A stretch of 64,000 nt of DNA from Streptomyces sp. Sge12. Its GTDB lineage: Bacteria; Actinomycetota; Actinomycetes; Streptomycetales; Streptomycetaceae. Each line of letters opens with the position of its first letter. Within the stretch, counting starts at the first letter, position 1. The stretch is from contig NZ_CP020555.1 in the NCBI RefSeq assembly GCF_002080455.1, forward strand, positions 6,748,501 to 6,812,500, written 5' to 3'. The notes below the pieces were generated by a model, which was not told the origin of the DNA, made no database searches, and saw nothing but the letters and a program-made list of their open reading frames with translations. The position numbers were made by a program, and so were the translations under genes. Below are positions 33,155 through 41,800 of the stretch, piece by piece.

Positions 33155-34129
33155 ATGACGAAGCTGCGACTGTCCGTACTCGACCAGACCCCGGTCGGCG
33201 AGGACCACACCCCGGACGGGGCCCTGCGCGCCTCCGTGGACCTCGCCCGCGCCGCGGAGGAGCTCGGCTACACCCGCTACTGGGTCGCCGAACACCACGA
33301 CTCGCCGGGCTTCGCGAGCAGCGCCCCGGAGATCCTCGCGGGCGCGCTGCTCGCCCGCACCTCGCGGATGCGGATCGGGACCGGCGGGGTGCTGCTGCCG
33401 CGCTACGACCCGGCGAAGGTGGCCGAGGTGTTCGGCGTCCTGGCCTCCCTCCACCCGGGACGCGTCGACCTCGGCATCGGCCGCGCCGGCGGTCCCGCCC
33501 GGGACTTCCCGCAGCGGCTGGCGGAACTGCGCGCCCTGCTCGGCGAGGGCGGGGTCGTCCCGCAGGCACCCGTTCCGCCGCAGATGTGGCTCCTGGGCGC
33601 CGGCCGCGAATCGGCGCGGCTGGCCGGAATGCTGGGCACGGAGTTCGCGTTCGGGCACTTCTTCTCCCCGGTCGGCGGGCGGGAGGCGTTCGAGGACTAC
33701 CGCGCCCGGTTCCGCACCTCCACCGGCGGACGGGCCGGCGGCGCGCTCGCGGTCCGCGTGGTCACGGCGGACAGCGCCGGCCGCGCCGAGGAACTGGCAC
33801 AGAGCATGCTGCTGTGGCGCGCCCGCAAGGACCTCGGCCAGGACGGCCCGCTGCCGTCGTACGGGACCACGCGCCGCCACCGCTGGACGGGCGCGGAGCT
33901 GGAACGGGCCCAGGTGCACCGCACGGCCCTCGTCTCCGGGGCGCCGGAGCAGGTTTCCGCGGAACTGACGGCCCTCGCCGCGAGCCACGGCGTGGACGAG
34001 CTGATCATCAACACGCTGACCTGCGACCCGTCCGACCGCCAACGCTCCTACGAACTCCTCGCCGAGGCCTTCGCCCTCCCCGCGCCCCACCCGCAACCCC
34101 CGATCCCGGCGGGAGCGTCCCGCGGCTGA
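33155..34129 (+). CDS. LLM-class flavin-dependent oxidoreductase
   Basis: This 324-residue protein fits the bacterial luciferase-like monooxygenase family: 'LSVLDQTPVGE' at the start, 'YWVAEHHDSPGFASSAPEIL', 'RIGTGGVLLPRYDPAKVAEVFGVL' and 'GRVDLGIGRAGG'. These are the hallmarks of the MsnO8/YwbF-like branch that uses FMNH2 or F420H2. It would oxidise an organic substrate with reduced flavin supplied by a separate reductase, none of which is seen nearby. ATG 33155 lies 14 bp after the preceding stop. A short hairpin follows at 34136-34154, which probably marks the end of this operon and perhaps of the cluster. Confidence 0.92.
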   Translation: MTKLRLSVLDQTPVGEDHTPDGALRASVDLARAAEELGYTRYWVAEHHDSPGFASSAPEILAGALLARTSRMRIGTGGVLLPRYDPAKVAEVFGVLASLHPGRVDLGIGRAGGPARDFPQRLAELRALLGEGGVVPQAPVPPQMWLLGAGRESARLAGMLGTEFAFGHFFSPVGGREAFEDYRARFRTSTGGRAGGALAVRVVTADSAGRAEELAQSMLLWRARKDLGQDGPLPSYGTTRRHRWTGAELERAQVHRTALVSGAPEQVSAELTALAASHGVDELIINTLTCDPSDRQRSYELLAEAFALPAPHPQPPIPAGASRG

Positions 34130-34135
34130 GAGGCT

Positions 34136-34154
34136 TCCTGCCGATCAGGCAGGA
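34136..34154. terminator. Short hairpin after the LLM oxidoreductase gene
   Basis: Arms 34136-34142 and 34148-34154 pair perfectly with a 5-nt loop, 7 bp beyond the stop. A modest terminator candidate. Confidence 0.5.
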
Positions 34155-34242
34155 CTCGCGGGCTCCGGCGGGTCGGACTGGAGTTCGGGGTACGGATTGG
34201 GGCATGGTCGTCGGTGGAGTCCGATGACGAGGGGGAGCGCCG

Positions 34243-34989
34243 ATGAAGCGGCACGTCGAGTTCGAGCGTCTGCACAACTTCCGTGACCTGGGCGGCTACC
34301 GGTCCGCCGACGGGCGGACCGTTCGATGGGGGACGGTCTACCGGGCCGACTCGCTCGGCAAGTTGAGCGGCGCCGACTGGGAGCGGTTCCTGGGCCTGGG
34401 CATCGGGACGGTCATCGACCTGCGGTACCCGTGGGAGATAGAGGCCAAGGGGCGGGTGCCCGAGGCGGAGCGGTTCCACTACGTCAACCTGAGCATCGAG
34501 CACCGCCCCTACGACCAGGCCGAGATCGACCCGGACCTCGACCCCTGGCGCTACCTCGCGGACCGGTTCGCCGAAGTGACCGAGGACGGGGCCGAGGAGA
34601 TCCGGCAGGCGCTGGAAGTGATCGCGCAGGCACCCGGCCCCATCGTCTTCCACTGCACGTCGGGCAAGGACCGGACCGGACTGATCGGGGCGTTCGTGCT
34701 GACCCTGCTCGGGGTGGAACGCGCCGACGTGCTCGCCGACTTCGCGCTCACCGAACTGGCCACCGAGCGGCTCGCCGCGGACTGGCGGGCCGCCAACCCG
34801 GACCGCACCATGAAGTGGCCCAGCTACGGCCGCGCCCCCGCCGTCGTCATGGAGCTGGTGTTCGCGGACCTGGAGGCCCGGTACGGATCGGTGGAGGGCT
34901 ACCTCAAGGACCGGGTCGGGCTCCACGGGTCGACCGCGGAGCGGCTGCGCGCCCGCCTGCTGACCGGCGAGGGCGCCCGCGCGACGTGA
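34243..34989 (+). CDS. Tyrosine/serine protein phosphatase (Y_phosphatase3 type)
   Basis: This 248-residue protein carries the cysteine-phosphatase loop 'HCTSGKDRTG' (about residues 139-148), and an N-terminal 'NFRDLGGYRSADGRTVRWGTVYRAD' region typical of this bacterial family. The Cys forms the phosphoenzyme; such proteins remove phosphate from Tyr/Ser or from phosphoinositide-like substrates. Start ATG 34243 has GGGGGAG 6-8 nt upstream. It stands alone between a terminator and a membrane protein gene 69 bp downstream on the same strand. No kinase partner is present in the window. Confidence 0.9.
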   Translation: MKRHVEFERLHNFRDLGGYRSADGRTVRWGTVYRADSLGKLSGADWERFLGLGIGTVIDLRYPWEIEAKGRVPEAERFHYVNLSIEHRPYDQAEIDPDLDPWRYLADRFAEVTEDGAEEIRQALEVIAQAPGPIVFHCTSGKDRTGLIGAFVLTLLGVERADVLADFALTELATERLAADWRAANPDRTMKWPSYGRAPAVVMELVFADLEARYGSVEGYLKDRVGLHGSTAERLRARLLTGEGARAT

Positions 34990-35058
34990 AGTCGCTCTGG
35001 TGGGGCGACCGGCGCATCTCCTACCATCGGAACACGGGCGGGGGGAGGGGGTGCGCTC

Positions 35059-36003
35059 ATGGCAGCGCAAGTAGGGCGCCTGGAACGCTTCGTCGCCTGG
35101 GTGCTGCGCAACGCCGACGTCGTGGTCGCCCTCGGCATCGCGATGGCGGTCGGGCTCCTGGACATCTTCGGCGACGTCATCAGTGACGACGTCTCCTCCG
35201 GCGCCACCCTCGTCGTCCTCGGCCTCCTCGCGACCGGGTCGCTCGTGGAGCGCGTGCGCCGCCCCGCGACCATCCAGGAGGCGATGAGCGGGACCCGGCA
35301 GGCCCTGGAAGACCTCGCGATGGTGCGTTCGCTGTCGGGCAACGAGGTCGGCGAGGCGCTGCGCAAGGCCCGCCAGCACACCAACCTCTGGTATTTCAAG
35401 GGCGGTACGGGCACCTACCTGCGGGCCGTGACCCTCCCCCTGTGCGTGAGCGCCGCGAAGGAACAGCGCTCGCAGCTCAACGTGAAGATCGACATCGTCA
35501 ATCCGGCCGACGAGCGCGCCTGCGCCGCGTACGCCCGGTTCCGGCAGATGTTCGGCGTGCAGCGCCGCGGCGACGAACTGTGGACCACCGACCGGGTCCG
35601 CCGGGAGTCCTACGCGACCGTCCTCGCCGCCTGCTGGTACCAGCGGCAGCTGACGACGCTGGAGATCAGCGTGCACCTGTCCGCCGCCGTCCCGACCCTG
35701 CGCTTCGACCTGTCCGAGACCTGCCTCATCATCACCCAGGACGACCAGTCCCGGGTGAACCTGCTGGTCGAGCGCGGACAGCCGCTCTACGACTACTACG
35801 TGACCGAGCTGCACCAGAGCCGCGAGCAGGCCACCGTGCTCGATCTGCGCGTCGCCTCGCCACTCGGCCAGGAGCCCACCGTCGACGAGGTGCGGACCCT
35901 CTTCGACGACCTGCGGCTGCCCCTGCCGCGCGTCTTCACCGACAGCGACATCGGCAAGATCATAGAGAAGGCCCTGCACGCGGAGGACCCCTACAGGAGG
36001 TGA
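35059..36003 (+). CDS. Unknown membrane-anchored protein, two N-terminal TM segments
   Basis: I do not recognise the family. The 314-residue protein has two hydrophobic segments (about residues 19-40 and 48-65) and then a long soluble domain presumably in the cytoplasm. That domain contains 'WYFKGGTGTYLRAVTLP', a strand-rich region 'LNVKIDIVNPADERAC', and 'SETCLIITQDDQSRVNLLV'. The layout (membrane anchor plus globular domain) is that of signalling or effector proteins, but no catalytic motif was identified. ATG 35059 is the first start. Its end (AGGAGG at 35995-36000) may serve as ribosome-binding site for the next gene. Confidence 0.75.
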   Translation: MAAQVGRLERFVAWVLRNADVVVALGIAMAVGLLDIFGDVISDDVSSGATLVVLGLLATGSLVERVRRPATIQEAMSGTRQALEDLAMVRSLSGNEVGEALRKARQHTNLWYFKGGTGTYLRAVTLPLCVSAAKEQRSQLNVKIDIVNPADERACAAYARFRQMFGVQRRGDELWTTDRVRRESYATVLAACWYQRQLTTLEISVHLSAAVPTLRFDLSETCLIITQDDQSRVNLLVERGQPLYDYYVTELHQSREQATVLDLRVASPLGQEPTVDEVRTLFDDLRLPLPRVFTDSDIGKIIEKALHAEDPYRR

Positions 36004-36021
36004 TGCGCTCCGGCGCGTGCC

Positions 36022-36645
36022 ATGGACCCCGAGCTCGAAAGGACCCTGATCACCCTGGAGGAAATCGCCTCCGGGACACGGGAGTTACACGCTGTCAGGC
36101 ATCCGCTCGGATTCCTCTGCCTGCCGCTGCTGAGAGAGGGCCCGCGAGGAATCTGCGTCCATCTCTTCGACGCCGGCGACCACGCCGAGCCGGACGCGTC
36201 CCCGATGCACGCCCACAGCTGGGAACTGCGCAGCCGCGTGCTGTACGGGCGGATCGCCAACCTGCCGGTACGCACCACCGTGGTTCGGGACGGCGAGGAG
36301 GGCGCGACCCACCGCGTCTTCGAGGTGCTCAGCGGCAGCGACGGCGTGGACGAGATCCGGCCCACCTCCCTCCTCGTGCGCAGCGAGCCCGGCCCCGCCC
36401 ACATCAGCTCCGGCGGGCAGACCTACACCCTGCCCGCGGGCCGGTTCCACGCCACCGCCCTCGACGGGGCCGAACCCGCGGCCACGCTGGTCCACGGCAT
36501 GTCGATCCCCGGACAGCTCGACCTCTCGCTCGGCCCGCTCGACGGCCGCCCGCGCCGCACGACCCGCCGGCTGTGCGACACCGCGCAGACCGTGCGCAGC
36601 GTCCACACCGTCCTCAGGAGGATCGATGCCCAACAGCGGGCCTGA
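36022..36645 (+). CDS. Cupin-like protein of unknown function
   Basis: The 207-residue protein shows a single cupin-like pattern: 'SPMHAHSWELRSRVLYGRI' (metal-type His-x-His plus Glu) and later 'HISSGGQTYTLPAGRFHAT'. It has no signal peptide. No enzyme activity can be assigned; many cupins of this form bind a metal and a small acid or thiol. ATG 36022 lies 18 bp after the membrane-protein stop, and AGGAGG is further away than usual (about 21 nt), so translation may be coupled. It overlaps the inositol-phosphatase-family gene by 20 bp, which argues that the two work together. Confidence 0.7.
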   Translation: MDPELERTLITLEEIASGTRELHAVRHPLGFLCLPLLREGPRGICVHLFDAGDHAEPDASPMHAHSWELRSRVLYGRIANLPVRTTVVRDGEEGATHRVFEVLSGSDGVDEIRPTSLLVRSEPGPAHISSGGQTYTLPAGRFHATALDGAEPAATLVHGMSIPGQLDLSLGPLDGRPRRTTRRLCDTAQTVRSVHTVLRRIDAQQRA

Positions 36646-37459
36646 CTTCGACCACGAGCGGCAGGTCGCGGTGGCCGCGGCGGAGGAGGCGGGCGGCCTG
36701 CTGCGCAGCCGTTTCGGGACGGCGCGGTGCCTGCGCACCAAGGGCGGGTCCGGGGACGTGCAGATGGACCTCGACCTCGCCGCCGAGAAGCTCCTCCTCA
36801 GCCGGATCCAGCGCCACTTCCCGCACGACCGGATCCTGTCCGAGGAGGCCGGGCTGCTCGAAGCGGCGGGCGAGCGCACCTGGCTGGTGGACCCGTTGGA
36901 CGGCAGCAACAACGTCGCGATCGGGCTGCCCACCTACGTGGTGGGCATCGGGCTGTGCCTCGCGGGCGCCCCCGTGATGGGAGTGGTGCACGAACCGGTC
37001 ACGGGGGAGACCTGGCACGCGGTCCGGGGACACGGAGCGTACGGGCCGTCCGGCGCGCTGCCCGGCCCCGACCGGACGCTGCCCCGCCCCGGGCCCGTCG
37101 TCGCCTGGACGCAGGGGTACGCCGTGGCGCGCGGGGACGTGACGGCGGTGGCCCTGCGCGGCACGCTCGAGCTGCACTGCCGGCGCGTCCTGCAACTGTG
37201 GGCGCCGCTGCTCGGCTGGAGCCTGCTGGCGCGCGGCACCATCGACGCCTTCGTCGGCTACCGCGCCGAGGGGGTGGACCTGCCGACCGGGGCGCTGCTC
37301 GCCGCGGAGGCCGGGGTGGAGCTGCGCACGCTGTCCGGGGCGCCGTTCAGACCCGGCTTCACCGGCGCCGACACCGGCCGCAGCTTCGTGGCGGCACGCG
37401 GCGAGACCCTCGCGTACCTGCTGGAGCGGGTGGCGGCCGGCACCCCGGGGCTGGCCTAG
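36626..37459 (+). CDS. Inositol monophosphatase-family phosphatase
   Basis: This 277-residue protein contains the lithium-sensitive phosphatase motifs: 'LSEEAG' (metal-binding Glu), 'VDPLDGSNN' (DPxDGT/S) and a late 'EGVDLPTGALLAAEAGVEL' corresponding to WDxAAGxxLxxEAGG. In the last motif the usual Trp-Asp and Ala-Ala are altered although the Asp remains, so substrate range may differ from IMPase, CysQ or FBPase. It would remove phosphate from a small phosphorylated sugar or nucleotide with Mg2+. ATG 36626 overlaps the upstream cupin gene by 20 bp. Its TAG shares bases with the stop of the convergent permease gene. Confidence 0.87.
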   Translation: MPNSGPDFDHERQVAVAAAEEAGGLLRSRFGTARCLRTKGGSGDVQMDLDLAAEKLLLSRIQRHFPHDRILSEEAGLLEAAGERTWLVDPLDGSNNVAIGLPTYVVGIGLCLAGAPVMGVVHEPVTGETWHAVRGHGAYGPSGALPGPDRTLPRPGPVVAWTQGYAVARGDVTAVALRGTLELHCRRVLQLWAPLLGWSLLARGTIDAFVGYRAEGVDLPTGALLAAEAGVELRTLSGAPFRPGFTGADTGRSFVAARGETLAYLLERVAAGTPGLA

Positions 37460-38646
37460 GAGGTGGCCGCCAGTGCCAGCGTCGCCGCCAGCGTGCCCGC
37501 CACCGCCAGCACGAACCCGGTACCGAAGAAGCGGCCCAGGTCGATCCGGGTGCCGTGCCAGCGGCACCGCTCGAACCACAGCAGGGTGGCCAGCGAGGCC
37601 CACGGCGTGATCACCGGGCCCACGTTGACGCCGACGAGCAGCGCGAGCAGCTGCTCGTGGTTGGCCACCGGGATCGCCGCCTCGCCCGCCAGATAGGCCG
37701 GGAGGTTGTTCAGCACGTTGGAGACGCCCGCCCCGACCGCCGCGGACCTCAGCATGCCGGCGAGGCCGTTGTCGGACCCCATCGCGGAGGCGAGGACGTC
37801 GTGCAGCCCGTGGGCATTGACCGTCTCCACGACCAGGAACATCCCCGGAACGAGGACGAGGAGCCGCCAGGGGATCAGCGACAGGCGCAGCGCGTCCCGG
37901 CGGCGCACCCAGAAGGCCACCACCACGATCAGCGCGGCCGCCATCGACGCCGACCACAGCGGTACGTCGGCGAGCAGGATCGCCAGCAGGAACCCGGCGC
38001 ACGCCACCGCGCACACCCGGAACAGGACCCGGTCCGCGGGGCGGGGCAGGGGCGGGGGCGTGTAGCGGGTCTCGCCGCGGCGCCCCGGGCGCCAGTAGAA
38101 GCCCCACAGGCAGGCCATCGTGACGGCGATGGCGGCGAGCTGCGGTGCCCACATGGTGGCGGCCATCTCCGACGGGGTCAGCGCGATCCGGTCCGCGGCC
38201 AGCAGGTTCGTCAGGTTCGACACGGGAAGCAGCAGGCTCGCCGTGTTCGCGAGCCAGACCGTGGTCATCGCCAGCGGTACGGGGGCGATCCCGACCCGGG
38301 CCGCCAGCGCCAGCATCACCGGGGTCAGTAGGACCGCCGTCGTGTCCAGGTTGAGCGTGATGGTGGTGACCGACGCGAACAGCACGCAGAGGCAGAACAG
38401 GAGGGGATATCTTCCGCGGCCCGCCCGCGCCACCCAGGTCGCGACGACGTCGAAGACCTCCGCCTTGCCGGTCAGCTCGGCGAGGACGATGACGGTGGCC
38501 AGGAACACCACCAGCGGACCGATGCGCTGCATCACGTCCGCGGCCGGCCCGGTGGGCAGCAGGCCCGTGGCGACGCACAGCGCACCGAGTACGAGCAGGC
38601 CGCCGGCCAGCCAATCCAGTGGGTGCAGACGCCGAAGGAGGGACAC
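37456..38646 (-). CDS. ArsB/SLC13-family ion permease
   Basis: This 396-residue membrane protein has about 11 hydrophobic segments and the arsenite/citrate-type transporter features 'VTTITLNLDTTAVLLTPVML' and 'GAGVSNVLNNLPAYLAGEA', the latter matching the conserved NNLP loop of ArsB/NhaD-like permeases. It may export arsenite or exchange ions; no arsR, arsC or other arsenic gene is nearby, so the substrate is open. GTG 38646 gives a family-typical length; longer in-frame extension upstream is low-complexity and lacks membrane signal. Its stop overlaps that of the convergent phosphatase gene. Confidence 0.88.
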   Translation of the reverse strand: MSLLRRLHPLDWLAGGLLVLGALCVATGLLPTGPAADVMQRIGPLVVFLATVIVLAELTGKAEVFDVVATWVARAGRGRYPLLFCLCVLFASVTTITLNLDTTAVLLTPVMLALAARVGIAPVPLAMTTVWLANTASLLLPVSNLTNLLAADRIALTPSEMAATMWAPQLAAIAVTMACLWGFYWRPGRRGETRYTPPPLPRPADRVLFRVCAVACAGFLLAILLADVPLWSASMAAALIVVVAFWVRRRDALRLSLIPWRLLVLVPGMFLVVETVNAHGLHDVLASAMGSDNGLAGMLRSAAVGAGVSNVLNNLPAYLAGEAAIPVANHEQLLALLVGVNVGPVITPWASLATLLWFERCRWHGTRIDLGRFFGTGFVLAVAGTLAATLALAATS

Positions 38647-38831
38647 GGCGAACAGGTTCGCACATCCACACGTCCCGACGTCAGAGGGGCCCGACGGAAC
38701 CGGACACCCCGCCCGGGCGGGGTGAGGCCCGCCCCGAGAACGGCCGCGCCCGCGAAGGCCCCCCCCCGGGAACGGCCGCCCGTCCTTGCCGGGACAACCC
38801 GCGGTCGAGGACGCCGTCCTACGATGGACGC

Positions 38832-41800
38832 ATGATGACGGACGGGCAATTCGGCGCTCCTGCAAGAGAGTTCGACTTCTTCATCAGCTACTCCCCGGCA
38901 GACGAACCGTGGGCCGCCTGGATCGCCTGGACCCTCGAGGAAGCCGGGTACCGCACGGTGGTGCAGGCATGGGACTTCGTGCCGGGAACCAACTTCATCG
39001 ACTTCATGGACCGCGGGGTCAGCGAGTCCGTGGCGGTCATCGCCGTCCTGTCACGCCACTACGAGCGATCCACCTACGGCCGGATGGAATGGCAGGCCGC
39101 GCTCCGGGCCTCGCCCGAGTCCCCCGAACGGAGGCTGCTGACCGTCCGGGTGGACGAGATCCCGATCGAGGGACTCCTCGCCACGATCACCTACGTCGAC
39201 CTCGTGGGCGTGGCCGACATCGACGCCGCCCGCACCCTGCTGCTGAACCGGGTCGGCCAGGCCGTCGACGGCCACGCCCGCCCCGGACGCCGCCCCGGCT
39301 TCCCGGGCGGCGCAGCGGGCGCCACCCGCCACCGGGAGCAGCCCAACCCGGGCCGGCCGCGGCCGAGCGCACTGGCCGGCCCCGGCTGGTCCGGGCGCCG
39401 GCGGCCGGCCCGGGCGCCGCTCTACCCGCAGGCCGCCGCGGCCGGCGGAGCCGGCGCCCAGGACACCGTGACCGTGCTGCACCTGGCCGGGCCCGACTTC
39501 GGGCGCGGTCGCGAACCCGATGCCCTCAGCCGGCAGATCCGCGGCGACCTCATCATGCTCCGGGACGCGGGGGCACCCGCCCCCGACCTGATGGTGGTGA
39601 CCGGGGACCTCACCGCGTCCGGCAGCCCGCGCGAGTGCGACCAGGCCCTCAGCTTCCTCACCGCCCTGCGGTCCCAGCTCGACCTGTCGCCCCAGCGGGT
39701 CATGGTGGTACCGGGCGCCCAGGACGTGAACCAGGCCGCCTCCCAGGCCTACTTCCACACCTGCGAGGCCGACGAGGTGGCGCCGCAGCCCCCGTACTGG
39801 CCCAAGTGGCGCCACTACACGCGGCTGTTCCGCGGCCTCTACCAGGGCCTGGACACCGTCTTCGACAGCGACCAGCCCTGGACCCTCTTCCCGGTGCCCG
39901 AACTGAGCACGGTCGTCGCCGGATTCAACTCCTCCATCGCCTACAGCCACCGCCCCGAGGAGCAGTACGGCTTCATCGGCCGCGACCAGGCCGCCTGGTT
40001 CGCCGAAGCCATGCGCCGGTACGAGGAGGAGGGCTGGCTGCGCATCGGCGCGCTCCGCCACCCGCTCACCGACGGGCGCCGCCCCGGCGACGCGATCGGC
40101 GGCCCCGGCGGGCTGCGGGACACCGACACCTTCGCCCGGCTGGCCGCCCCCCGGCTGCACCTGCTGCTGCACGGGCCGACCGGCGGTCCGCGCACCGCCA
40201 CCGCGACCCCCAGCCGCACCCAGCTCGCCGGACCCGCCGGTGAGCTCCCGCTGTTCGGCTCCGCGGCCCCCGCCCGGTTCCAGCTGCTCCAGGTCGGTGC
40301 GCAGGGAGTGACCCGCTGGGACGACCGGATCACCCCCGAGGCCGCGACCTTCCCCGCCGAGTGGCGGCAGACCCGACGGGTCTTCCCCGTACCGGAGCTC
40401 CCGCCCGTCATCAACGTCGAGCGTGCCACCGGCCGGGCTCCCCTGGACGATCCGGCCGCCGCGCTCGCCGAGCAGGTGAAGGAGATCTGCCGGGTGCGCC
40501 GGGAGGGCGTACGGCTGCGCGACGTACCGCGTCGCGAACCGGGCGACATGGTGCAGATCATGGCCACCTGGCGGGAGCAGGAGGACGGCGTCGTCCAGCA
40601 GCAGCGCATCGCCGTCCACCCCGGGAGCCCCACCGAGGAGGAGGTCGACCGCTTCATCGCCCAGGTGCACGCGACCGACTCCGGCTCCGAGGCCGTCCTG
40701 GTGTACGCGGGCGACGCCCCGGCCGGCGGGCTGCGCACCCGGGCCGCCGGCCACGGCGTACGGGTCAGGGTGCGCAGCTTCATCGAGTTCCAGGGCCTGC
40801 TCGACCTGCGCGGCTACGTCGCCGCCCAGAGCGCCCGGCTCAACGCCAGCGAGCAGTACGCCCCCGGGCTCTACCTCCCCCAGCGCTACCGCGACGCCGA
40901 CCGCCCCGGCGGCCAGGACGGCGGCGGCCAGGAACGCGACGGACTCGTCGAGGAGCTGCTGGAACTGCTGGAGTCCGACCACGGCCGCTTCGTGCTGCTC
41001 CTCGGCGACTTCGGGCACGGCAAGACCTTCGCCCTGCGCGAGCTCGCCCGCCGCATCTCCGAACAGCTCCCGCACCTGACCCCGCTGCTGATCCCGCTCG
41101 ACTCCCTGGACCGGGCGCACAGCCTCGAAGGCCTGGTCGCCGCCCACCTGGCCGGCCACGGCGTCGACACCATCGACCTGCGGGCCCTGCGCTACATGCT
41201 CGCGCAGGGCCGCGTGGTCCTGCTCTTCGACGGATTCGACGAACTGGTCAACCGGGTCAGCTACGACCGCGCCGCCGACCACCTCCAGGTCCTCCTCGAC
41301 GCGGCCGTCGACAACGCCAAGATCGTCGTCAGCAGCCGCACCCAGCACTTCAAGTCGCACGCCCAGGTCCTCACCGCGCTCGGCGAGCGCGTCGGCCTGC
41401 TCCCGCAGCGCCGGATCCTGGCCGTGGAGGGCTTCACCCCCGCACAGATCCGCGCCTACCTGGTGCGCAGCTACGGCGACGAGCACACCGCCGACCAGCG
41501 CTACCAGCTCCTGCGCAACATCCCCGACCTGCTGATGCTCTGCCGCAACCCCCGGCTGCTCTCCTTCGTCGCCGACCTGAGCCAGGACCAGCTGCGCGCG
41601 GTCGCCGGGGCCGGCCGGGCGCTCAGCCCCGCCCGCCTGTACGAGGACGTGTTCACCTCCTGGCTCGGCCACGAGGAGCGGCGCGGCCAGGGCGGGCCCG
41701 GCGCGCCGCCCGGGCTCGGCCTCGAAGAGCTGTGGGCGGCGGTCACCGCGCTCGCCCTGCGGCTGTGGGAGAGCGGCCGCAGCGCCCTGCGGCTCGACGA

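Noticed and set aside
37456..38646. Arsenic resistance operon
   Set aside because: Only an ArsB/SLC13-like permease is present, with no arsR, arsC or arsA nearby.
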